Shown: piece by piece, positions 16,990 through 24,503 of the stretch
How the letters are laid out: each line of letters starts with the position of its first letter
Position numbering within the stretch: position 1 is the first letter of the stretch
Origin: Citrobacter sp. Res13-Sevr-PEB04-36
GTDB taxonomy: Bacteria; Pseudomonadota; Gammaproteobacteria; Enterobacterales; Enterobacteriaceae
Length of the DNA: 34,097 nucleotides
NCBI RefSeq assembly: GCF_015672735.1
Contig: NZ_JADABY010000052.1
Coordinates: forward strand, 1-34,097
Reading direction: 5' to 3'
Notes under the pieces: model-generated
What the model saw: only the letters and a program-made list of their open reading frames with translations
What the model was told of the DNA's origin: nothing
Database searches by the model: none
Translations under genes and position numbers: made by a program

Positions 16990-19182
16990 CTATTTCAGCG
17001 TGAGCAGCGGCGTCGGCTTACCAATGTGATATCCCTGTAACCACCCAACGTTCATTTGCTCAAGGCAGACCTGAATACTGGCATTTTCCACAAACTCGGC
17101 GACGACCTGCATGTTTTTCATTTCGGCAACGCGGCAGAATGATTCGACGATGTAGTAGCTGATTTCACTTTCCGTGATCCGCCGAATAAACGAGCCATCA
17201 ATTTTCAAAATGTCCGCCTCGATATTCATCAAGCGCGCATGACTGGCAAACCCGGTACCAAAGTCATCAATCGCCACCCGGCAGCCCAATTGGCGAATTA
17301 AACGCAGCGTTTCTACGGTTTGCTGTTTATCGGACAGCGTATCCGCTTCAGTTATCTCAAAAATAATTCGCTGCGGCGCGACGGCGTAATCCTGTAAGAG
17401 CTGGGTGATCTTCGAGACAATATTTGAGCGGCACACCGTCACTGGTGCCAGGTTAATAGAAAAGCAACGCTGTGGATGGTGGCACATGGCTTTGAGCGTA
17501 TTTTCGATGACCCATAAGTCGATTTCCGGTGCCAGCCCCGCATCATGCGCCACCGGCAGGAAACTGTTTGGCGAAATAAATTCGCCCTTATCGTTCAGCA
17601 TACGAATCAATATTTCATGATACGATTCTTCACCCTGAGTGCTGACAATAGGCTGGGCCATCAGCACAAACGCATTGTTATCCAGCGCATTTTGCAACGC
17701 CGTGCGAATATCGGTTTTATCCACAATATGGTTGCCGAGCATGCGGCTATGCTGCGCTTCCAGGTTTTCTGGTCTGCCATTGGTCAGTGATAACCCCGCC
17801 ACCATGCCCAGTTTTCCCACCAACTGGTAGATGTCATCGCTGACATCATGAATCAGGCAATAGCCCAATCCACTGCGAAATCCCAACCGCTGATTATTAT
17901 GAAAAAGGCGAAAACCGTTAGCGGCCTGGTATAAATCACACAACCGCTCCCAGGTACAATTTTCCAGCCGGATCAGCAGATCATAACCGGCGTGGTAATA
18001 GACCTTCTCACTTTCAACCAAATACTTCTGCAAATGCTCAGCCAAAATTTTCTGGTAGCGGGTACGAAAATGAAAGCCGTAACGGCGGGAAAACAACTCC
18101 AGCTCGGGGAGTTGAATCAGGCACACCGTCGCATGCTCGGTCGTAAACAGTTCCGTCTTCAGCGCGCGCAAGTTTGCCATTCCCGTCATCGGGTCGGTCA
18201 GCCCCAATAACAGCGCCTGGCTAAACCGTTGACGGGTAAATTTTGCCAGTGCGCCCATGATCACAATGGTGAGTGAAAAGATAAAAATAAGCGTTGAAAC
18301 CATGGCCTGGTGCAGCATGAAGCTCTCATCGCTGGCGATATAATTATCGTTATGCTTGCCCAGAATAATTAACACCACCGTCCACACCAGCATCGTAAAT
18401 GAGTGGCCAATCTTAATGGCTCCCCACAACATCAACGGGAACAGCAGGATCAGGCTGTAGAACGAGAAGAATATATTCGAGTTATAAGGCGACGTTAAAC
18501 ATAGCATCAGACAAATAAGCACTGTACACCACGCAATGACGCCGTATGCCGTGACATTGCCTTTGCACTGATCGCCGATCGACTTAATAAAGGTCAACAA
18601 CCAGGATGGCCGGCGCAAGATGCGAAATGCTTTGTAGAAAAAGGGGACCCCCGTCAGGCAACCGTTGGCAAGCCCCTGGACACGCACCAGCATTTCCAGA
18701 CTCATAATATGCAGGTTCGCCACATCCGAGCGTTGGCTATGGGGAACCACAAAGGCGAATATTTTGCTGAAAAGCAGATACAGCAAAATGTTGTAGCCGC
18801 AGAGCCAAATCATTCGATTCAGGCTGATGGTGATCCGGCTAAAGCTGGCGCTGCTGCGTCTGCCCGTCACTTTACGGTAAATGGCATAGCTCAGCGTCGA
18901 TGCCGCCGTCAGGCATAACGCATCAACGTGTTCACTGGGTGGGCCAACCAACAACATCATCGCCAGAAATAAAATCAACCCTGGCAGTACCCGGTAACCA
19001 AAGAGGACCAATGCAGCGGAAAATACGGCTAATTTGAGATCGTATACGGTTAAAAAAGTATTATTAAGAATACAGTAACCGCTAAGATAGTGTGCCAATG
19101 GATAAAAAAGTCCAGGTACGGCAAGCGGCAAACACCATTCACGAATGTTCTTTGCCGTGTTTGTATTTATTATTGCATCCAA
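16990..19182 (-). CDS. Membrane c-di-GMP phosphodiesterase, PdeF (YfgF) paralogue
   Basis: A 730-residue protein with about eight hydrophobic helices in residues 15-315 (MASE-type sensor), a degenerate GGDEF domain (site reads AGYDL, 398-402) and an EAL domain (about 490-728). EAL catalytic positions are filled: Glu523 (the motif reads EIL), Asn577, FEITE 608-612, Asp639-Asp640 in DDFGTG, Lys660, Glu696 and Gln716. It should hydrolyse c-di-GMP. Sequence and length resemble E. coli PdeF throughout, including EIL in place of EAL. The start is TTG at 19182 with only a weak ribosome site, suggesting low translation. It heads the minus-strand cluster and would oppose the diguanylate cyclase encoded at its far end. 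Confidence 0.9.
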   Translation of the reverse strand: MDAIINTNTAKNIREWCLPLAVPGLFYPLAHYLSGYCILNNTFLTVYDLKLAVFSAALVLFGYRVLPGLILFLAMMLLVGPPSEHVDALCLTAASTLSYAIYRKVTGRRSSASFSRITISLNRMIWLCGYNILLYLLFSKIFAFVVPHSQRSDVANLHIMSLEMLVRVQGLANGCLTGVPFFYKAFRILRRPSWLLTFIKSIGDQCKGNVTAYGVIAWCTVLICLMLCLTSPYNSNIFFSFYSLILLFPLMLWGAIKIGHSFTMLVWTVVLIILGKHNDNYIASDESFMLHQAMVSTLIFIFSLTIVIMGALAKFTRQRFSQALLLGLTDPMTGMANLRALKTELFTTEHATVCLIQLPELELFSRRYGFHFRTRYQKILAEHLQKYLVESEKVYYHAGYDLLIRLENCTWERLCDLYQAANGFRLFHNNQRLGFRSGLGYCLIHDVSDDIYQLVGKLGMVAGLSLTNGRPENLEAQHSRMLGNHIVDKTDIRTALQNALDNNAFVLMAQPIVSTQGEESYHEILIRMLNDKGEFISPNSFLPVAHDAGLAPEIDLWVIENTLKAMCHHPQRCFSINLAPVTVCRSNIVSKITQLLQDYAVAPQRIIFEITEADTLSDKQQTVETLRLIRQLGCRVAIDDFGTGFASHARLMNIEADILKIDGSFIRRITESEISYYIVESFCRVAEMKNMQVVAEFVENASIQVCLEQMNVGWLQGYHIGKPTPLLTLK

Positions 19183-19524
19183 ATCAATTTATCCGCTATA
19201 CACTATACCAATAGGAATTTAATCCAGACTCTAATGTCGCAAACAAATCCATTTGGGCCAGTCAATTAACCATTGTAAAATTGATGACATTGACCGCACA
19301 CAGAGAAAATAAAAATCTTTACATTGAAGCGTTTATTTTATTCAGTTCGAATCAGAAAATAAACAACCAGTTATAGATAAAAATGGACATTTAATAATAT
19401 TCAAGCTGTTATACAACCAGTCTGAAAACTATCTAATCCATTGATGTTTAGTGTAAAAACACACCACCAACAATGCCTCAACCACACATCTTACCAGTGC
19501 GGATAAAAAACACCCCCTGCAGGC

Positions 19525-19542
19525 ATTAATGTCAACATTAAT
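19525..19542. promoter_or_regulatory. 18-bp perfect palindrome (operator candidate)
   Basis: ATTAATGT-CA-ACATTAAT has perfect 8-base arms. It lies 52 bases upstream of the -35 hexamer of the plus-strand operon, a typical activator distance, and could also control the divergent minus-strand operon. The half-site TTAATGT recurs at 19574-19580. Confidence 0.55.
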
Positions 19543-19573
19543 ACTACGGTCAGCGACTTAATGGAAATGTGCT

Positions 19574-19587
19574 TTAATGTACATTTT
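19574..19587. promoter_or_regulatory. Second TTAATGT/ACATTTT palindrome next to the -35
   Basis: TTAATGT is followed at once by ACATTTT, giving a perfect AATGT/ACATT core at 19576-19585. It ends a few bases before the -35 box at 19594. It shares its left half-site with the 18-bp palindrome 50 bases upstream, so the same regulator may bind both. Confidence 0.4.
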
Positions 19588-19593
19588 TACCTG

Positions 19594-19622
19594 TTGACGA
19601 AATTTACAGCGTTATCTATATT
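19594..19622 (+). promoter_or_regulatory. Sigma-70 promoter of the GGDEF-EAL/lapG/lapD operon
   Basis: TTGACG at 19594-19599 and TATATT at 19617-19622 are separated by exactly 17 bases. Each hexamer differs from consensus at one position. Transcription would start near 19629, leaving a leader of about 175 bases. Confidence 0.7.
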
Positions 19623-19720
19623 CTTACACCGTTATTTTTATCGTTAAACACCCAGCCCCAATGTTAGTTAAATGTTGTACCTGAGAGTTTCACACCTTTC
19701 ATCTACTTACTTGCAACAAA

Positions 19721-19784
19721 AAATACTCATACTGTTATTTCATTAAGTAATAAAAGAAATTTAATTCAGCCTAAATGAGTATTT
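19721..19784 (+). promoter_or_regulatory. 5'-leader inverted repeat before the GTG start
   Basis: AAATACTCAT (19721-19730) and ATGAGTATTT (19775-19784) are perfect 10-base complements with a 44-base spacer, all inside the predicted leader. The right arm ends 2 bases before AGGA and 20 before the GTG. The stem could control access to the start, or the arms could be a DNA-binding site. Stability is modest because the arms are A+T-rich. Confidence 0.4.
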
Positions 19785-19804
19785 TCAGGAATTAAAAAGA
19801 ATCC

Positions 19805-21997
19805 GTGGCCACGTCTCTGTTTTCCCTTAAGGCAATAAAAGGATGGCAACATTCGATCACCGGCAAAATAACGCAGTTTTTGCTGGCGGGGATCATTATT
19901 GCATTTGGCGCTGGTGCCTTTACCAGCTGGAGCCTGATCGATAACTTTTCTTATCAACAATGGGTTCAGAGAGCAGAAGCCAACGCTCAGATCATGACCT
20001 ACATCATCCGCAGCGTGTATACCAACGTTTCGGTTGAAACCAGCGATGCCGGGCAAATATCCCGCATTGTCTCAGACCGCCAGCTTGGCGACACCGACTC
20101 TATTATTCAGACTGGTTATAACCCGGTCGACGTTCTGGCGCTGGCATCAGCACAAACGCACAATCCCACCTGGATGTTTCTGTATACGCCCGATAAGGGC
20201 TTTGTGGGCATCAACAATAAGTCAGAAGAGGGCGACGGGGTAATCTCCTTCACCGGGCGTCTGCCACGCGATGTGCTGGTCAATGACTATATCGGTTTTG
20301 CTCAGATCAACGGCGAAGAGTGCTTCATCAGCGCCGTCCCTGTGCTGACACCCTCAGGTGAAATCCTCGGTAGCCTGATAAGCAGCATTGGCAAGAAGGG
20401 TGACCTGTACGCCGCTTATGATGCTATGTTGAAAAAGAGCAGTATCATTTTCATCCTCATTTTACTGGCGACGCTGACACTGGTGACGCTGTTCATGCGC
20501 CGCCTGTTCCGCCCGGTTCCGCTGCTGATTAACTCCATCACCCGCATTGCCCACGAGGAAACCGACTGTGTCACCCCCTATCTCGACCAGGATGATGAGA
20601 TTGGACATCTCGCCAGCGCCATTGAAAAATTGCGCGTCGCAATGAAAGAACGCGGCTATCTGCAGCGCATGCATGAAATGTCGCAAAAGATGGAGCATAT
20701 GGCCCATCATGATTCGCTGACAGGCTTACCCAACCGCGTCTCTTTCGGGCTAGCGCTGGATAAACGCGTCAGTGAAGTCCACCAGGCAGATAAACCGTTC
20801 AATCTGCTATTGATTGACCTCGACAACTTCAAGCCAGTGAACGATACCTTCGGTCATAAAGCGGGTGATGAAGTATTAATCAGTGTGGCGCAGCGCCTGC
20901 AGCTACTGCTGGGGCCAAATGATATGGCGGCGCGTCTGGGCGGGGATGAGTTTGCTATCCTACAACAGGCCAGCGACAACGCCGTCAAAGAGGCGAATCG
21001 CCTGGCGAAGCGTGTTCTCCGCGCGCTGAGCACGCCGTTTAGCTGGAGCACCCACACGTTTTCCATCAGTTGCAGCATTGGTATCACCACCGCACCTTAT
21101 CAGGGCAACAACACCTCAACGTTGATGATCAATGCCGATCTGGCCATGTATGCCTCCAAGCATCATGGCCGCGGTTGCTTCCATTTCTTCGAAGACGGCA
21201 TGGTGATGAAACAAAGCCACAGCCTGTTCATTAATCAGGAAATCATCGATGGTATTGATAACGAGCAGTTCGAACTTTACTATCAGCCCATCGTTAATCT
21301 GCAGGATGAAACGATTCATGGCTACGAATCGCTGATCCGCTGGAATCACCCAACTAAGGGGCTGATTTATCCGGATTACTTTATCAATATTGCCGAAAGC
21401 TCGGGCTTAATTGTGCGTTTAGGCGAATGGGTTATTCGCCAGTCCTGCGCCGCCGCCGCAAAATGGCCGGAACGCATCCGCATTGCCGTCAACGTGTCAG
21501 CCAACCAGTTACACAATCCGGGGCTGGTCGACGTCATCAAAGAGGCGTTACGCACCAGCCAGCTGTCGGCCAATCGCCTCGAAATTGAAATCACCGAATC
21601 CGAGAAACTGGATCACTCTATTGCCCTCCCGGTACTGAAAGAGATCCGCGCGATGGGGATCGACATCGCAATGGACGATCTGGGAACGGGCTACGCCGCA
21701 CTGGACTATCTGCTGGTCTACCCCTTCACGCGCATCAAGATTGCCCGCACACTCGTCGATAAGCTGGCGCAAGATAATGCCAGCCAGTATTTGATTGTGA
21801 TGCTGATCCAGTTCGCACAAAAATACAATATTTCCGTCACTGCGGAAGGGGTGGAAACGCCGCTTCAGCGCGACATTCTGCGCAAAATTAAGTGCCAACA
21901 TGTGCAGGGTTACTTCTTTAGTTATCCACTTCGCGAACGTGACGTGCTGTCTGCTTTTGCCACTGAAGCCCTTGTCGAAGAGGTCATCTATGACTAA
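19805..21997 (+). CDS. Periplasmic-sensing GGDEF-EAL protein (MbaA-like layout)
   Basis: A 730-residue inner-membrane protein: TM1 (about 25-45), periplasmic sensor (46-210), TM2 (about 213-230), HAMP (231-283), GGDEF (about 303-465) and EAL (about 475-715). The GGDEF motif is intact (379-383), but the I-site reads GPND, so product inhibition is probably lost. The EAL domain keeps Glu508 (ESL), Asn563, Asp624-Asp625, Lys645, Glu681 and Gln701, while DDFGTG has become DDLGTG and the usual KID is KIA (Ala647). Phosphodiesterase activity is therefore uncertain. The start is GTG; only a weak AGGA/AAAGA precedes it. It opens an operon with two binding proteins and LapG/LapD, suggesting local control of LapD by a ligand-gated enzyme. 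Confidence 0.92.
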   Translation: MATSLFSLKAIKGWQHSITGKITQFLLAGIIIAFGAGAFTSWSLIDNFSYQQWVQRAEANAQIMTYIIRSVYTNVSVETSDAGQISRIVSDRQLGDTDSIIQTGYNPVDVLALASAQTHNPTWMFLYTPDKGFVGINNKSEEGDGVISFTGRLPRDVLVNDYIGFAQINGEECFISAVPVLTPSGEILGSLISSIGKKGDLYAAYDAMLKKSSIIFILILLATLTLVTLFMRRLFRPVPLLINSITRIAHEETDCVTPYLDQDDEIGHLASAIEKLRVAMKERGYLQRMHEMSQKMEHMAHHDSLTGLPNRVSFGLALDKRVSEVHQADKPFNLLLIDLDNFKPVNDTFGHKAGDEVLISVAQRLQLLLGPNDMAARLGGDEFAILQQASDNAVKEANRLAKRVLRALSTPFSWSTHTFSISCSIGITTAPYQGNNTSTLMINADLAMYASKHHGRGCFHFFEDGMVMKQSHSLFINQEIIDGIDNEQFELYYQPIVNLQDETIHGYESLIRWNHPTKGLIYPDYFINIAESSGLIVRLGEWVIRQSCAAAAKWPERIRIAVNVSANQLHNPGLVDVIKEALRTSQLSANRLEIEITESEKLDHSIALPVLKEIRAMGIDIAMDDLGTGYAALDYLLVYPFTRIKIARTLVDKLAQDNASQYLIVMLIQFAQKYNISVTAEGVETPLQRDILRKIKCQHVQGYFFSYPLRERDVLSAFATEALVEEVIYD

Positions 21998-22922
21998 TCG
22001 CCTGTATTTGGCAAAGCGTATTTTGCTTGCCGCTGCGCTGTTAATCCCCTTCTCTGCACGCTGCGCGACAGATGTTTCACCCGAGCAGCGCACGCTGGAG
22101 AAGATTGCCAGTCAGAAAACCATCACTCTCGGTTACCAGGATGATGCCTTTCCTTTCTCGTATCAGGATGGCAAGTCACCTGCTGGCTATTCCATTGATA
22201 TCTGTAAAAATATTGTCGGTGCACTGAAAACCAAACTGCAGCTAAAAACGCTGAAAACACGATGGGTGCGCGCAAACTCGGCATCCCAGTTTGTGCTGAT
22301 TAAAAAACACATGGCCGATATCATGTGCATTCCGGCTTTTTATTCGAAGGGTCGACATAGCATTAGCGAATTCTCATTACCCTTTTACTTTTCCAGCACC
22401 CGCTATGTGATGCGAAAAAATGCGCACAATGACAATCTGCAAAAACTTTCCGGACACAGCGTGCTGGTAAAAAGCGGTACGGTTTACGTTGAGCAATTAC
22501 AAAAAATTAATACCGCCAACGCGCTGAATATTAACATTGAGCTGGATACCAACAATAACGTCGCTTTCAATGGCATTCAGAGCGGCGCTTATCCGGCGCT
22601 GATTTCCAGCACCGTATTATTAAAAGGGATGATCGCACAGGCCGCAAACCCGAATGAGTACGAGCTATCCCGTATTGCGCTCAGCGCGCCGCTTCCGGCG
22701 GGATTGCTGCTCCCTTTACACGATAAAGAATTTAAAGAGTTTGTTGATGACACGTTATCTTCGCTGATGACCAGCGGTGAGTTTACCGCCTTATACAATA
22801 AATGGTTTCAGTCCCCGATACCGCCAAAAGCCATCAATTTAAATATTCCCATGTCAGATAATCTGAAAGCATTAACATCAGCAAAAAAGAAGATCGGTTT
22901 TGATTATGAACAATATAATTAA
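21990..22922 (+). CDS. GltI-like periplasmic amino-acid-binding protein (orphan SBP 1)
   Basis: A 310-residue family-3 solute-binding protein. The ATG at 21990 overlaps the previous stop by 8 bases and follows AAGAGG; the frame extends upstream inside the previous gene, which is not used. A signal peptide covers about 1-26. Family features are the start TLEKIASQKTITLGY, the ligand-site stretch FPFSYQD, and the C-terminal FQSPIPPKAINLNIPMS that resembles the glutamate/aspartate receptor GltI. Some expected ligand residues look changed, for example the stretch around ADIMCIPAFYSKGRH where family members usually have an arginine after the acidic-rich strand. No permease or ATPase gene is nearby, so a signalling rather than transport role is likely. 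Confidence 0.85.
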   Translation: MTNRLYLAKRILLAAALLIPFSARCATDVSPEQRTLEKIASQKTITLGYQDDAFPFSYQDGKSPAGYSIDICKNIVGALKTKLQLKTLKTRWVRANSASQFVLIKKHMADIMCIPAFYSKGRHSISEFSLPFYFSSTRYVMRKNAHNDNLQKLSGHSVLVKSGTVYVEQLQKINTANALNINIELDTNNNVAFNGIQSGAYPALISSTVLLKGMIAQAANPNEYELSRIALSAPLPAGLLLPLHDKEFKEFVDDTLSSLMTSGEFTALYNKWFQSPIPPKAINLNIPMSDNLKALTSAKKKIGFDYEQYN

Positions 22923-23799
22923 GCATGAGATAGCCCGGGTAAAACGTGTGGCGCAGTGGCTGATATTACTGTCTGGCCTCACCGTGTCCCCTTTGTTGAT
23001 GGCGCAACAGAACGCCGCCACGCTGGATCACATCCAGAACAGCAGCGTACTGAACGTAGGGTATCGCCAGCTGCCGCCATTTTCCTTTACCGACCACAAC
23101 GGCAAGGTAACAGGTTATACCATTGCGGTGTGTAACCTGATTGCAGACAAACTGCGTCAGTATCTCAACCTTAACTCCTTAACCATTCATTATATTCCGG
23201 TGAATTTTGCGGAACGCTTTTCTGCATTAAAAACACGTAAAATAGACATGGATTGTAGCGTGAATGCTAACGCACCGGAGCGGACTTCCAGGGTTTCATT
23301 TTCTGTTGACTACTACATCGCAAAAATGCGCATCATCTCTTTACGCAAAAACAATATCCATTCTCTGGCTGACTTAAAAGGAAGAACGGTCAGCCTGCCT
23401 GGCAGTTCAAAAGATTTGCTGGAATTCAACAAGGCAAATCGGGAGCAGCATCTTAATATTTCAACGATAACCACCACCACAATAAACGGAGCGTTTAATA
23501 AAATGGCGCAGAATGAATCTGCAGCGCTGTTTATCGATGATATCCTGGCCTGGCCGCTGATTAATCATAGTGAACAGCCTGACACATTCAGCATGTCAGC
23601 CGAAACTATCGGCTCGGATATGCACTATGCCATTATGATGCGTAAAAACGATCCACAGTTTGTGACGTTCGTCGACAGTTCACTGAAAACGATTTTCGCT
23701 TCCCCTATTAATACACAGTTGCGCAAAAAATGGCTGGCGCCTTATTCCTGTAAAAAAATGGGAAATCAGCCACCTACACAGTGTCAGCATCATCATTGA
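22906..23799 (+). CDS. GltI-like periplasmic binding protein (orphan SBP 2)
   Basis: A 297-residue family-3 solute-binding protein, a diverged relative of the gene before it. The ATG at 22906 overlaps the previous stop by 17 bases; a TTG two codons earlier is less likely. The signal peptide ends near LMAQQ (about residue 34). Typical stretches are LNVGYRQLPPFSFTD, KIDMDCSVNANAPERTSRVSFS (the Thr/Asn-x-x-x-R ligand region) and DLKGRTVSLPGSSKDLLE. This copy better keeps the ligand Arg than SBP 1. It ends in a Cys-x-His-His-His tail that could be a metal site or chance. It is coupled to lapG by overlap. Confidence 0.85.
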   Translation: MNNIIKHEIARVKRVAQWLILLSGLTVSPLLMAQQNAATLDHIQNSSVLNVGYRQLPPFSFTDHNGKVTGYTIAVCNLIADKLRQYLNLNSLTIHYIPVNFAERFSALKTRKIDMDCSVNANAPERTSRVSFSVDYYIAKMRIISLRKNNIHSLADLKGRTVSLPGSSKDLLEFNKANREQHLNISTITTTTINGAFNKMAQNESAALFIDDILAWPLINHSEQPDTFSMSAETIGSDMHYAIMMRKNDPQFVTFVDSSLKTIFASPINTQLRKKWLAPYSCKKMGNQPPTQCQHHH

Positions 23800-24494
23800 A
23801 CAAAATAAGCGTCAGTACACTCACTCGCTTACTTCGCCTCTGGCAGATCCCAGGGGCATTATTGTTGCTATTGATGGTCAATTCACTGCGCGCGGCATGG
23901 GATTTCGCCACCATCATGCAGAAGTCCGATGCTCTTTATGGCCCCGCCAGCACTGCAGCACAACAGCGCATCGATGCCTGGCAGCAACTCCTGATTCAGC
24001 TGCGCCATGCGGATGAACAAACACAGTTGCGCGTGGTAAATCGGTTTTTCAATACTCAGCTACGCTACGCCGAGGATAGCGACGTCTGGCACAGCGTCGA
24101 CTACTGGGCAACACCGGTGGAGTCCCTGCGCCAGGGCCAGGCTGACTGCGAAGACTACGCTATCGCCAAATATTTCACGCTGCGGCAGTTGGGTGTTTCC
24201 GAAGAGAAGCTGCGTATTACCTACGTTAAAGCCCTACGTTTAAACCGCGCGCATATGGTGCTGACCTGGTATGCCACGCCGGATGCCATCCCCATGGTCC
24301 TCGATAGCCTGACAAATACTCTTTCACCGGCCAGCCAGCGCCAGGATTTATTACCGGTGTACTCATTTAACGATGGCGGCCTGTGGCTGCCTGGCAATCA
24401 GAACACAAAACGTATTGGGGACAGCAAGAGACTTTCTCGCTGGCAGCAAGTATTCACAAAAATGCGGGAAGAAGGCTTCCCGATGGATAAATAG
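23796..24494 (+). CDS. lapG: LapG-type periplasmic cysteine protease
   Basis: A 232-residue bacterial transglutaminase-like cysteine proteinase. A signal sequence (about 1-33, ending SLRA) is followed by AWDF, typical of mature LapG. The triad is Cys118 in QADCEDYA, His153 in NRAHMVLTW and Asp170 in MVLDSL; Asp117 and Glu119 flanking the Cys match the calcium ligands of known LapG. It would cut the N-terminal retention module of the giant adhesin and release it. The TTG at 23796 overlaps the SBP 2 stop as TTGA, suggesting coupling; GTG at 23781 is the alternative and would lengthen the signal peptide by five residues. Length is near normal. Confidence 0.93.
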   Translation: MNKISVSTLTRLLRLWQIPGALLLLLMVNSLRAAWDFATIMQKSDALYGPASTAAQQRIDAWQQLLIQLRHADEQTQLRVVNRFFNTQLRYAEDSDVWHSVDYWATPVESLRQGQADCEDYAIAKYFTLRQLGVSEEKLRITYVKALRLNRAHMVLTWYATPDAIPMVLDSLTNTLSPASQRQDLLPVYSFNDGGLWLPGNQNTKRIGDSKRLSRWQQVFTKMREEGFPMDK

Positions 24495-24503
24495 GGATCG
24501 CCA

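Larger units (their letters stand above)
19183..19804. promoter_or_regulatory. 622-base divergent control region
   Basis: This A+T-rich stretch separates two divergent c-di-GMP operons and has no convincing gene. It holds an 18-bp palindrome, a second short palindrome, a sigma-70 promoter for the plus-strand operon, and a long leader with a 10-base inverted repeat, each listed separately. ACAACCAGT recurs near 19362 and as ACAACCAGT near 19423. For the minus-strand operon I see TATAGT/TATAGC candidates at about 19193-19206 but no good -35, which may mean an activator is needed. I find no match to a c-di-GMP riboswitch consensus. Confidence 0.6.

Noticed and set aside
19629-19804. c-di-GMP riboswitch in the leader
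   Set aside because: I could not find the conserved receptor-helix and tetraloop segments of either known class.
21900-21989. Upstream extension of SBP 1 inside the preceding gene
   Set aside because: The ATG at 21990 has a good AAGAGG and begins a typical signal peptide; the extension lies in another frame of the GGDEF-EAL gene.
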